In this document: one piece after another, positions 56,238 through 63,133 of the stretch
How the letters are laid out: each line of letters starts with the position of its first letter
Position numbering within the stretch: position 1 is the first letter of the stretch
Assembly (NCBI RefSeq): GCF_020404765.1
Contig: NZ_JAIVEM010000149.1
Location: 315 to 64,314 of the forward strand
Origin: Paenibacillus sp. BJ-4
GTDB lineage: Bacteria; Bacillota; Bacilli; Paenibacillales; Paenibacillaceae
Direction of reading: 5' to 3'
DNA: 64,000 bases
Program-made: the position numbers and the translations under genes
The notes under the pieces: model-generated
What the model saw: the letters and a program-made list of their open reading frames with translations, nothing else
Told to the model about the DNA's origin: nothing
The model's database searches: none

Positions 56238-56627
56238 ATGCTAAAATCTATTAGTATTGATGAATGGAATGGGACCACATTCAATGAAGAAATTGTTATG
56301 AATCCTACATGGGCAGACACTTTAAGTTTTTTAAGAAAACTCGACGGAGATAAATTTACATTAGTTTTTTTGAGGTATCAGACACAGATTCAGCATTAGT
56401 TGGACGGCGGACCGGAATATTTCATAGTGTCTATTACAATTGATGGTAATATATATACTCTTATGAACGATAAACAGGGAAACAGAGAAATTCTTCTGGT
56501 TGCTGGTGGTCAGTTAGGCAATTATTGTGATAACATTTGTATACAATTAATTCCTATGCTTGAAGTAATAAAGTATTATTATGAAACTGGAAAACTACTC
56601 GAAACACATAAATGGAAACAAGAATAA
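56238..56627 (+). pseudogene. Cassette 9: Imm1-family immunity protein, two compensating frameshifts
   Basis: From ATG 56238 the frame reads MLKSISIDEWNGTTFNEE, then LSFLRKLDGDKFTLVF and meets a T7 run (56364-56371), after which it hits TAG at 56397. One base later in frame the sequence is EVSDTDSALVG, and after GGACGG near 56400 the first frame returns: GGPEYFIVSITIDG, NREILLVAGGQLGNYCDN, ETGKLLETHKWKQE. These blocks follow the Imm1 pattern (LDG...T.V, GGG.....V, VGGQ..., F...G.....W). About 129 residues in all. Imm1 proteins protect from nuclease-type toxins of the same kind. A cognate toxin is not in the window. Confidence 0.6.
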
Positions 56628-56666
56628 TAATTACCTTGAATGTAACTCGAAGAAGTGAGTGACATC

Positions 56667-56815
56667 ATCTAACATCGCATTCAACGCAGCTGGCCGGGAC
56701 AAACCCGACCCTTGGTCCGGAAGCATTGGGAGGAGCGGATTCACCGGACACATTTAACCAGCTAAGTGGCAGAGCCACCCGTACTATGTGCCTTGTCCAA
56801 TGCCGAAAGCAGATT
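56667..56815 (+). repeat. attC-like site 9a, right core degraded
   Basis: Left core ATCTAAC (56667-56673) with GCATTC inner arm; the right side shows AATGCC then GCAGATT (56809-56815) where GTTAGCT would be expected. It belongs to the site-4 type and is directly followed by site 9b, without a gene between them. Confidence 0.65.
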
Positions 56816-56832
56816 CTAGAAGTGATTCCGTC

Positions 56833-56949
56833 GTATAACATAATATTCAAGTGGCGGCTCCGTTGGAGCCTTGGTCTGCTGGATGGATTTCGAGGAGGAA
56901 TTTCAGCAGACAACCCCTAGCGGGGTTTATGAATACAGAAACGTTATAT
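56833..56949 (+). repeat. attC-like site 9b
   Basis: Left core GTATAAC (56833-56839), right core GTTATAT (56943-56949). Sequence nearly the same as site 3, including the GGCTCC / GGAGCC hairpin and CAACCCC / GGGGTT stem. Intact. The 17 bases before it match the lead to sites 3 and 11 (AGAAGTGATTCCGTC). Confidence 0.78.
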
Positions 56950-57001
56950 GACATTCCCTACCAACAACATTATTTAATAACTCAAAGGAGTTGTTGCAAA
57001 G

Positions 57002-57277
57002 ATGGAGGAAAAAATCAAAGTTAAACTTAATACAGATTTAACTAAGTACCTGAAAGGGCTGGTTATGGGATCAGAAGGATATACCATAGGCAGATTCGGT
57101 ATGTGGTCACGTGGAAATGATAACTTTACTGGTGTCCATTTCCCAGGTATTGGATCTTTGGATGTGCTTTGGTCTTCACTTGAAATTATCGATGAGGAAT
57201 ATTTAAAAAAAGCCGAAGACCTTAAGAAGAAGAGACTAGAAGAATATAGAAGTGCGAAAGATAAATTAAGTATGTAG
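57002..57277 (+). CDS. Cassette 10: hypothetical protein, possibly frameshifted at the end
   Basis: A 91-residue protein from ATG 57002 after AAAGGAG. The first part (NTDLTKYLKGLVMGSEGYTIGR, WSRGNDNFTGVHFPGIG, LDVLWSSLEIIDEEYLKK) looks like a well-conserved small domain. The frame ends in a Lys/Glu helix at 57277. In another frame the sequence goes on without a stop as YVGPRGGFKGFSFTY to KITEKIK at 57426 (about 51 codons), which suggests a lost single base near 57272 or a second overlapping gene. Family not recognised. Confidence 0.6.
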   Translation: MEEKIKVKLNTDLTKYLKGLVMGSEGYTIGRFGMWSRGNDNFTGVHFPGIGSLDVLWSSLEIIDEEYLKKAEDLKKKRLEEYRSAKDKLSM

Positions 57278-57460
57278 GCCCAAGAGGTGGTTTTAAGGGA
57301 TTTAGTTTTACTTATACAACCCATGAAGGTTCTACTGTTAGTTACTCTGGACTTAAACAAGAATCAGAAGAACTAATAAATTATTTTAGAGAAATAGGAC
57401 TAAACATTACTGAGAAGATTAAATAGTGATTTTGGTTGTGATTTGAAGAGGAAGGAACTT

Positions 57461-57479
57461 CAAATAAAAGACGTTATAC
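57461..57479 (+). repeat. attC half-site (right arm only)
   Basis: CAAATAAAAGACGTTATAC ends in the right core GTTATAC (57473-57479). No left core or palindrome is present before it. It resembles the attI-like core at 48244-48260 (AAATAAGACGTTATCT), so it could be a site left by a deletion. Confidence 0.55.
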
Positions 57480-57494
57480 GACAGAATCAAACAA

Positions 57495-57520
57495 TAGAAA
57501 AGAGGATCATATGATCCTCT
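57495..57520 (-). terminator. Terminator of the minus-strand gene in cassette 11
   Basis: AGAGGATCAT-ATGATCCTCT is a perfect palindrome next to the stop of the minus-strand gene, with T4 on that strand. Confidence 0.65.
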
Positions 57521-57806
57521 AGATGTTAGAATTTTTCAATTCACTAAAGAGTTGTAGAGCGTCTTTGAAACCTTGTATGTAGATGCTTCTTTCTAAGATG
57601 GATTGGAGAGAAATTTGAGCATCTTCGTACAGAAAAACCGTATGTTGAAGTTGATCGGGTAACGCTTCACGAAGCGTTCTAAAGTATCGATCTGTCTCCG
57701 AAGAAAGCTGATTGTACTCCGTATGGTACTCCAGAAGCTCAGCAAAGACTAATTCTAAACGTATTCTTATAAGTGGATCTGTCAATGATTCTAATGCATT
57801 AATCAT
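57519..57806 (-). CDS. Cassette 11: DUF6809-like small protein, paralogue of cassette 3
   Basis: A 95-residue protein from ATG 57806 after GGAGGAGG. It has the same length and pattern as the gene at 50562: MINALESLTDPLIRIRLELVFAELL ... YEDAQISLQSILERSIYIQGFKDALQLF. Identity with the paralogue is only partial, so these are not a recent duplication. Divergent from the HTH gene at 57960, with a 153-base spacer rich in short repeats of AACTTTGTA / AGAGTTA type that may be operators. Confidence 0.78.
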   Translation of the reverse strand: MINALESLTDPLIRIRLELVFAELLEYHTEYNQLSSETDRYFRTLREALPDQLQHTVFLYEDAQISLQSILERSIYIQGFKDALQLFSELKNSNI

Positions 57807-57823
57807 ATGTTGTTCCTCCTCCA

Positions 57824-57905
57824 ATTAACTTTATAGAGTTATTATATAACTTTGTAAAGTTAATTACAAGGTGAATATTTGACTTTGTAGAGTTAAATCT
57901 TTGCT
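57824..57905. promoter_or_regulatory. Repeated operator-like words between the divergent cassette 11 genes
   Basis: AACTTTATAGAGTTA, AACTTTGTAAAGTTA and GACTTTGTAGAGTTA occur in a row between 57827 and 57897, each an imperfect inverted repeat (AACTTT...AAAGTT). Three spaced copies fit cooperative binding of the HTH protein encoded next to them. Confidence 0.7.
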
Positions 57906-57959
57906 TTTCGTTGATGATTACTGATATGGGAGATAAGATAGAATTATGGAGGGGAAAAG

Positions 57960-58184
57960 ATGACCGTAATCAAGTGTAATATAAGGGAACTCATGGCAGA
58001 ACATCGAATAGATGATATAACAGAATTGATGGCGAAATCGGGATTGAGTCGGAATTCAATTAATAAGCTATATAGGGAAACGAATATTGAAACAACAAAG
58101 CTGGAGACTTTATTCAAGCTTTGCGATACATTTAACTGTAAATTATCTGATTTAATTGAATATTTACCTGGAGATAATCAATAG
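57960..58184 (+). CDS. Cassette 11: Cro/CI-type HTH regulator
   Basis: A 74-residue single-domain HTH protein: IRELMAEHRIDDITELMAKSGLSRNSINKLYRETNIE and LETLFKLCDTFNCKLSDLIEYLPG. Homologous in position and fold to the gene at 51021. It starts at ATG 57960 after TGGAGGGG. The triple operator-like repeat in front of it suggests auto-repression. Confidence 0.87.
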   Translation: MTVIKCNIRELMAEHRIDDITELMAKSGLSRNSINKLYRETNIETTKLETLFKLCDTFNCKLSDLIEYLPGDNQ

Positions 58185-58213
58185 TGAGGGCAGATTCAAG
58201 AAGTGAATCCGTC

Positions 58214-58281
58214 GTATAACATCATATTCAAGTCGTGGCTCCTAACGGAGCCTTGGTCTGTTGGAGGAATCTCAAAGGGGC
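58214..58281 (+). repeat. attC-like site 11, left half only
   Basis: Left core GTATAAC (58214-58220), ATATTCAAG inner arm, GGCTCC / GGAGCC hairpin and GGTCTG as in sites 3 and 9b. The copy then breaks off and the Nudix gene starts at once. The right arm has been deleted, fusing two cassettes. Confidence 0.7.
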
Positions 58282-58290
58282 GTGAAGATA

Positions 58291-58746
58291 TTGAATTACA
58301 TAAGAGAATTAAGAGAGTTAGTAGGTACTCGACCTATAATTATGGCAGGAGCATGTGTGATTCTTATAGATGATGAGGGACGATTATTATTGCAACAAAG
58401 AACTGACAATGGTCTATGGGGATTACCAGGAGGTTCAATGGAGCCTGGTGAGGATATGAAGGAGGTTGCAAGCCGGGAACTTTTTGAAGAGGTAGGCTTA
58501 GAAGCTGAAGAGTTAGAATTACTTGATATATTTTCAGGCCCAGAACTTTATTATCGATATCCGCATGGAGATGAAGTATATAACGTAGTGGCAGCTTATT
58601 TATGTAAAGAATACAGTGGAATAATTAGAGGCGATGGAGATGAAGTACAAGATATACGATTTTTTGATTTAAACAAGATACCAAATCAAATAAGTCCTCC
58701 CGACCTACCGATAATAACAAGATTTTTAAAGGAAGTAAGATCATGA
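58291..58746 (+). CDS. Cassette 12: Nudix hydrolase
   Basis: A 151-residue Nudix enzyme. The box GGSMEPGEDMKEVASRELFEEVG fits G-x5-E-x7-R-E-U-x-E-E-x-G in every position. The start is taken as TTG 58291 (MNYIRELRELVGTRP, usual for this family) because AAAGGGG lies 10 bases before it; the frame itself is open from 58261 and GTG 58282 is an alternative. Nudix enzymes clean or control nucleotide diphosphates. The ribosome site lies at the junction with the broken att site. Confidence 0.88.
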   Translation: MNYIRELRELVGTRPIIMAGACVILIDDEGRLLLQQRTDNGLWGLPGGSMEPGEDMKEVASRELFEEVGLEAEELELLDIFSGPELYYRYPHGDEVYNVVAAYLCKEYSGIIRGDGDEVQDIRFFDLNKIPNQISPPDLPIITRFLKEVRS

Positions 58747-58784
58747 AAACATTTTTTTAGTAAATCGAGGATGTCCCCGACATC

Positions 58785-58941
58785 ACTTAATAAAGCATTC
58801 CCACTAGGGGGATTCGCCCTTGGTCGCCAAGGGGATTTTAGAGAAGTCAATTCAGGCGATACACTCAACCAGCTAATTCGGACGACCAATCCCAATGGTC
58901 ACCTTAAGTTGCTTGAACATCAGGAAAGCCGAGTGTTATCA
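58785..58941 (+). repeat. attC-like site 12, left core mutated
   Basis: Left core reads ACTTAAT (58785-58791) instead of RYYYAAC; inner arms GCATTCC / GGAAAGCC; right core GTTATCA (58935-58941). Belongs to the site-4 type. Partly degraded. Confidence 0.65.
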
Positions 58942-59007
58942 GAAAATAGTGCTAAGTGTTAGCCAGGAAGATATTCAATGAAAAAGAGTGAAATGGGAGG
59001 AGCTACA

Positions 59008-59421
59008 ATGAAGATTGATTTTGCGATTGAATCAGATTATGAGTATATCTCGTTAAGAGACAAACACATACATAAGACACTTATAAGACCAAAAATAAAA
59101 GAGAATGAAATTCTAATAATCAGAGAATCTAATCAAGAAATAGGTTGGATGAGATACGGATTTTTTTGGGACAACACACCATTTATGAATATGATATGGA
59201 TAGATGAGGAGTATAGAGGAACAGGTATTGGTAAAAAAGTTGTCCACTATTGGGAAGAATTAATGAAACAAAGAGGATTTGAAATGGTGATGACCTCAAC
59301 ACTTTCAAATGAAGGAGCTCAACATTTTTATAGAAAGCTTGGATATAGAGATGCTGGATGTTTAATGCTTGAGATTGAACCTCTGGAAATAATACTGACA
59401 AAGGAGTTGAACAAAAATTAA
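59008..59421 (+). CDS. Cassette 13: GNAT acetyltransferase
   Basis: A 137-residue GNAT protein from ATG 59008, chosen because GGGAGGAG precedes it; an upstream ATG at 58978 is in frame but lacks a site. MIWIDEEYRGTGIGKKVVHYWEELM holds the acetyl-CoA loop, then MTSTLSNEGAQHFYRKLGYRDAG closes the fold. GNAT genes are common integron cargo. Substrate unknown. Confidence 0.87.
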   Translation: MKIDFAIESDYEYISLRDKHIHKTLIRPKIKENEILIIRESNQEIGWMRYGFFWDNTPFMNMIWIDEEYRGTGIGKKVVHYWEELMKQRGFEMVMTSTLSNEGAQHFYRKLGYRDAGCLMLEIEPLEIILTKELNKN

Positions 59422-59451
59422 CGTTGAGGAAATCAATGAAGGAAGTGACAT

Positions 59452-59568
59452 TTAAAATATAATATTCAAGCTGCGGCTCCAATGGAAGCCAGGGTCTGCG
59501 GGAAGAATTTCTAAGAGGCATTTCAGCAGACAACCCCTGATGGGCTCATGAATACAGAGACATAATAT
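59452..59568 (+). repeat. attC-like site 13, both cores degraded
   Basis: Aligned with site 9b, the left core position reads TTAAAAT (59452-59458) and the right one ATAATAT (59562-59568). Inner ATAATATTCAAG / CATGAATACAG arms are well kept, so decay affects mainly the cores. Confidence 0.65.
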
Positions 59569-59611
59569 GAATTCATTCTAAACTAATAAATTCAATAGAT
59601 AGGAGTTACAA

Positions 59612-60154
59612 ATGATAATAATGATTAATGGAGCCTTCGGCTCGGGGAAGACAGCGACAGCTCGAAATCTTCAGAAAGTTGTTCCAGATAGTATGTTATG
59701 TGATCCAGAAGAGATTGGTTATATGCTAAGGGAGCTTATTCCAGAGGAAATGAGAGATGACTACGAACGTACTAATGACTTTCAAGATATAGATATGTGG
59801 AGAATTCTCACAGTTAGTATAGCTAAAGAACTGAAACAGAAATACAATAAACATTTAATCGTGCCAATGACAATTTATAAACCAATTAATTATGATTATA
59901 TATATCATGGTTTTAAAGACATTGATGAGGAATTATATCATTTTTGTTTGATTGCTTCCGAAGAAACATTAAGAAAACGTCTGACAATGCGAGGCGATAT
60001 TATTGGAGGGTGGCAATTTCAACAAATAGACAAATGTGTAAATGCATTTAGAAGTAATAAATTCGAAGAACATATAGTAACAGATAAATTAAATACTGAT
60101 GAAATTATAGATGTAATATTAAAGAGGATTGGTGGCTATTCTTCGAAAGACTGA
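59612..60154 (+). CDS. tmrB: Cassette 14: TmrB-like P-loop protein
   Basis: A 180-residue protein that matches tunicamycin-resistance protein TmrB along its length: MIIMINGAFGSGKTATA (Walker A Gly7-Thr14), CDPEEIGYMLRELIPEEMRDD, MWRILTVSIAKEL, LIVPMTIYKPINYDYI, HFCLIASEETLRKRL and QIDKCVNAF...HIVTDKL. TmrB binds ATP and tunicamycin and gives resistance. ATG 59612 follows TAGGAGT. The protein lacks the C-terminal amphipathic helix seen in the longer B. subtilis TmrB. Resistance here is inferred. Confidence 0.85.
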   Translation: MIIMINGAFGSGKTATARNLQKVVPDSMLCDPEEIGYMLRELIPEEMRDDYERTNDFQDIDMWRILTVSIAKELKQKYNKHLIVPMTIYKPINYDYIYHGFKDIDEELYHFCLIASEETLRKRLTMRGDIIGGWQFQQIDKCVNAFRSNKFEEHIVTDKLNTDEIIDVILKRIGGYSSKD

Positions 60155-60157
60155 ATA

Positions 60158-60265
60158 CATATACAAAATATATACGCTGCGGGCTTTGCCCCTGGTATCG
60201 TGATTTCGTCTATTTTAGTATCAGAAATCGATTTTCTGTAAACATATATACAATAAACATTATGA
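60158..60265 (+). repeat. attC-like site 14, strongly degraded
   Basis: Aligned with site 1, the left core is CATATAC (60158-60164) and the right ATTATGA (60259-60265). TATACGCTGCGGGC and GGTATCG words and a long AAATCG / CGATTT stem remain. It is the last and most decayed recognisable copy. Confidence 0.5.
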
Positions 60266-60290
60266 GTAAAAACAACAAGGGGGGAACTAC

Positions 60291-60890
60291 ATGACAGATA
60301 GGGATAAAATGAATCCTAAAATTGATGTATATTTAGATAAAGTGAAAAAATGGCAGGCGGAAATGGAGAAGTTGAGAGCGATCATGCTTGACTGCCAGCT
60401 AACTGAAGAATTGAAGTGGGGTAAACCATGTTACACGTTTCAGAATAGTAACATAGCTATAATACAAGGCTTTAAAGAACACTGTGCACTTATGTTTTTC
60501 AAAGGTGCCTTGTTAAATGACCCCAGTGGTATTCTAATCAAACCTGGGGAGGATACGCAGGCGGGGCGCCAGATTCGGTTCACCAATGTTGGAGAAATCG
60601 TTGAGATGGAAACCATCTTGAAGGCCTATATTGTTGAAGCCATTGAAGTGGAAAAAGCCGGTTTGAAAGTGGATTTTAAAAAGAATACAGAACTCATATT
60701 TCCTGAAGAATTTCAAGATAAATTAGATAAAAATCCTGCCTTGAAAACTGCTTTTGATGCATTGACGCCGGGACGGCAAAGAGCATACGTTATGTATTTT
60801 TCTGCACCCAAACAGTCCAAAACTCGGGAGTCAAGGGTTGAGAAATGTATGCAGGACATTCTCAATGGAAAGGGATTAAATGATCGATAA
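60291..60890 (+). CDS. YdeI/DUF1801 family protein
   Basis: A 199-residue protein. The DUF1801 part (IDVYLDKVKKWQAEMEKLRAIML, LTEELKWGKPCYTFQNSNIAIIQGFKEHCALMFFKG) is followed by the YdeI C-terminal helices (LIFPEEFQDKLDKNPALKTAFDAL, TPGRQRAYVMYFSAPKQSKTRESRVEKCM). ATG 60291 follows AAGGGGG. It comes after the last degraded att site and has no att site behind it; it may be the last cassette or the first gene of the flank. Composition is less AT-rich than the cassettes. Confidence 0.9.
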   Translation: MTDRDKMNPKIDVYLDKVKKWQAEMEKLRAIMLDCQLTEELKWGKPCYTFQNSNIAIIQGFKEHCALMFFKGALLNDPSGILIKPGEDTQAGRQIRFTNVGEIVEMETILKAYIVEAIEVEKAGLKVDFKKNTELIFPEEFQDKLDKNPALKTAFDALTPGRQRAYVMYFSAPKQSKTRESRVEKCMQDILNGKGLNDR

Positions 60891-61239
60891 ATTCGATGAG
60901 AAATAAAACTGGAGATATAGAGCTTGAACGGATTGAATCAATAAAAACAGGTGAGATCACAAGCCTACGCTTTCATATGAAAAAGTCAAGCGCGACAGTT
61001 CCTTCACAAAGAATTTGTCGGTAATTTTACACACCAAACGATTTCATGATTCGTTGTTGAATCGGTTACCAAATCGTCAGAACGTAGAAAAAAGTCAGCT
61101 TTGAGTTCTGTAGAAGGTTGCTTCACTCTGCTCAAGTTGATTTTTTGTTGACTTTTGAACAAAGCAAATACACTGCCGTAAGCCTAATCGCTAGGACAGT
61201 GTATTTGTCGTTAAAACCTGTATATCCGTTAAAAACTGT
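60891..61239. other. Intergenic region at the array end
   Basis: No gene and no further att-like palindrome are seen. AAATACACTG (61167) pairs with CAGTGTATTT (61197), a hairpin that probably ends the minus-strand sulfurtransferase transcript. Confidence 0.5.
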
Positions 61240-62088
61240 TTATTCCTCTCCGGTCGCCACCGGATTTTCCTCATAACTGATCCAGTCGCTCCAGCTTCCC
61301 GGATATAAACGCACCTTGCTAAATCCAGCTTCATTCAAGGCGAGTACATTGGGACAGGCAGATACGCCCGAACCGCAATACACGATAATTTCTGCATGTG
61401 GGTCAAGGTTGGCAAAGTGCTGCTGCAATTGCTCCGCATTTTTAAAGCTGCCTTTTTCGTCCAATACTTCTTTCCAAAAGAAATTCACCGCACCGGGGAT
61501 ATGTCCTGCTGCTGTATCTATAGGTTCTTCCAGCCCCAAGTAACGCGGACGCTCTCTCGAATCAATCAATATGTAAGAGCCATCAGGAAGCGTACCTTCG
61601 GATATACGTTGCACCTCTTGGATATTTGTGAGCATTTGCGTCTGTACATTCGGCGTGAATGTACTTGGAATGCGAATCGGCTGGTCTGCCGTAACGGGGA
61701 ACTTCGCTTCCTTCCAAGCGCTGTAGCCTTCTTCCAGCACATATACCTGCTCATGCCCGAGATAGCGCAGGAGCCACCAGAAGCGGGAAGCCATCATACC
61801 GCCTTGGTCATCATAAGCAACGATGCGTGAAGATGCGTTGATTCCGGCACGACTCAGACGTGCGACAAGTGTATCCACATCAGGTAATGGATGGCGACCA
61901 CCATGCTCGCCAAGAGGAGCGGTGAGGTCTTCTTCCAAATCGAAGTGAACCGCTCCTGGAATATGATCTTCATTAAATTGAGTCCGTCCAGCCCCGACTT
62001 GTCCGAGCAGGGAACGGCAGTCGGCAATAATCATGTCTGGCTCATACAATCGGGCCAGCAGCCAGCGTTTGGATACGATGGATTTCAT
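61240..62088 (-). CDS. sseA: Thiosulfate/3-mercaptopyruvate sulfurtransferase
   Basis: A 282-residue tandem rhodanese. The N-terminal inactive domain has MIIADCRSLLG, HIPGAVHFDLEEDL, and the linking AYDDQGGMMASRFWWLLRYLGH; the C-terminal active domain has RERPRYLGLEEPIDTAAGHIPGAVN and the active loop VYCGSGVSACPN, where Cys accepts the sulfur and G-V-S-A is like the mercaptopyruvate type. ATG 62088 is preferred over 62148 since AAGGAAGG lies upstream of it. It transfers sulfane sulfur from mercaptopyruvate or thiosulfate. Confidence 0.93.
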   Translation of the reverse strand: MKSIVSKRWLLARLYEPDMIIADCRSLLGQVGAGRTQFNEDHIPGAVHFDLEEDLTAPLGEHGGRHPLPDVDTLVARLSRAGINASSRIVAYDDQGGMMASRFWWLLRYLGHEQVYVLEEGYSAWKEAKFPVTADQPIRIPSTFTPNVQTQMLTNIQEVQRISEGTLPDGSYILIDSRERPRYLGLEEPIDTAAGHIPGAVNFFWKEVLDEKGSFKNAEQLQQHFANLDPHAEIIVYCGSGVSACPNVLALNEAGFSKVRLYPGSWSDWISYEENPVATGEE

Positions 62089-62188
62089 AGAGGATTCCGC
62101 CTTCCTTTTTTCAGTAGTGATATGAGGATTTTCACAAAATCCTTCCATTTACGAATTGAGTATGGATTATGAAAATGGGGTAAATAAG

Positions 62189-63133
62189 CTAAGAACTGGC
62201 CTTCAGGGGGTGCTCTGTGTTAGGCAATTCACTTTGGTGGACAACTTGCTTTTTAAAATCCGTTCCGTATCGGATAAAAATCCATACCCCGAACAGGATG
62301 AAAAAGCCTGCACCAAATTGTAAGGTAGACAGCCTTTCCCCGAGCAGCACCCAAGCTAGCAGGGAAGAAATAACGGGCTCGCCGAGTACTGCCATCGACA
62401 CCGCGGTAGCGTTAATGTATTTGAGCAGCCAGTTAAACAGGTAATGTCCGAACAGTGTGGGTACAATCGCAAGCAGCAGGAACAGTCCCCATTCCTGTGG
62501 TGCATATCCGGTAAAAGGAATGGCATTGACCACATTATACAGCGCAAGCGATGTGGCTGCGATGGCGAAAACCCAAAAATTATAGACAAACGCGCTCAAA
62601 TGCTCGCGCAGATGCTTGCCCATTAGCATATGGATGGAAACAGCTACCATACCCAAGAAGGACAGTGTGTCTCCGAGCAGGGCTTGTCCCGAGACGTGAA
62701 AATCTCCCGCTCCGATGGCCAGTGAGCCGACAAAGGCCATACCCATTCCGAAGAGCATGGCGCGATTCGTGCCCGTTCGGAAAAACAAAAAAGAACCGAG
62801 CATGACAAGGATCGGCTCCAATGTCATAATAACGGTAGAGCTTGCAACGGTGGTCAGTCGCAGCGAGCCCATCCAAAGCAAGAAATGCAGCCCAAGCGCG
62901 ATACCGGACCAGAGGATGAGCATCCACTGCTTGCGAGTGAGGCTGAAAAGTTCGGTGCGGTATTTCCAGACCAATGGCAGCATGAGAAGATTGGTCAGGT
63001 ACAAACGGTACATAGCGATAACGGACACCTCGGCTTCAGACCATCTTACGAAGATCGAGGAGAACGAAATAGCGATAATACCTATGATGTACAATAATTC
63101 AAAGGAAAACGACGGTTTGTGTGCTTGGTTCAT
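62189..63133 (-). CDS. EamA/DMT family transporter
   Basis: A 314-residue protein with ten predicted membrane helices in two EamA repeats: residues near 15-140 (FVRWSEAEVSVIAMYRLYL, ALGLHFLLWMGSLRLTTV, TLEPILVMLGSFLFF) and near 160-290 (GEPVISSLLAWVLLGERLS at the end of the second). ATG 63133 has AGGAGCTG 6 bases before it; an extension to 63214 has no such site. It exports or imports small metabolites; substrate unknown. It lies 100 bases upstream of the sulfurtransferase on the same strand. Confidence 0.9.
   Translation of the reverse strand: MNQAHKPSFSFELLYIIGIIAISFSSIFVRWSEAEVSVIAMYRLYLTNLLMLPLVWKYRTELFSLTRKQWMLILWSGIALGLHFLLWMGSLRLTTVASSTVIMTLEPILVMLGSFLFFRTGTNRAMLFGMGMAFVGSLAIGAGDFHVSGQALLGDTLSFLGMVAVSIHMLMGKHLREHLSAFVYNFWVFAIAATSLALYNVVNAIPFTGYAPQEWGLFLLLAIVPTLFGHYLFNWLLKYINATAVSMAVLGEPVISSLLAWVLLGERLSTLQFGAGFFILFGVWIFIRYGTDFKKQVVHQSELPNTEHPLKASS

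Noticed and set aside
49201-60265. Repeated palindromes considered as a CRISPR array or REP-type repeats
   Set aside because: They are 95-165 bp, variable in the centre, spaced by 0.5-1.2 kb with genes between, oriented in one direction and with conserved ends; neither CRISPR nor REP elements have this layout.
49201-60265. Repeats considered as ordinary transcription terminators
   Set aside because: They lack T-runs after the stem, the conserved parts are the outer ends and inner arms, and they also occur in tandem without gene.
60291-60890. YdeI-like gene considered as a certain last cassette
   Set aside because: No att-like site follows it and its composition is closer to the chromosome, so membership is left open.
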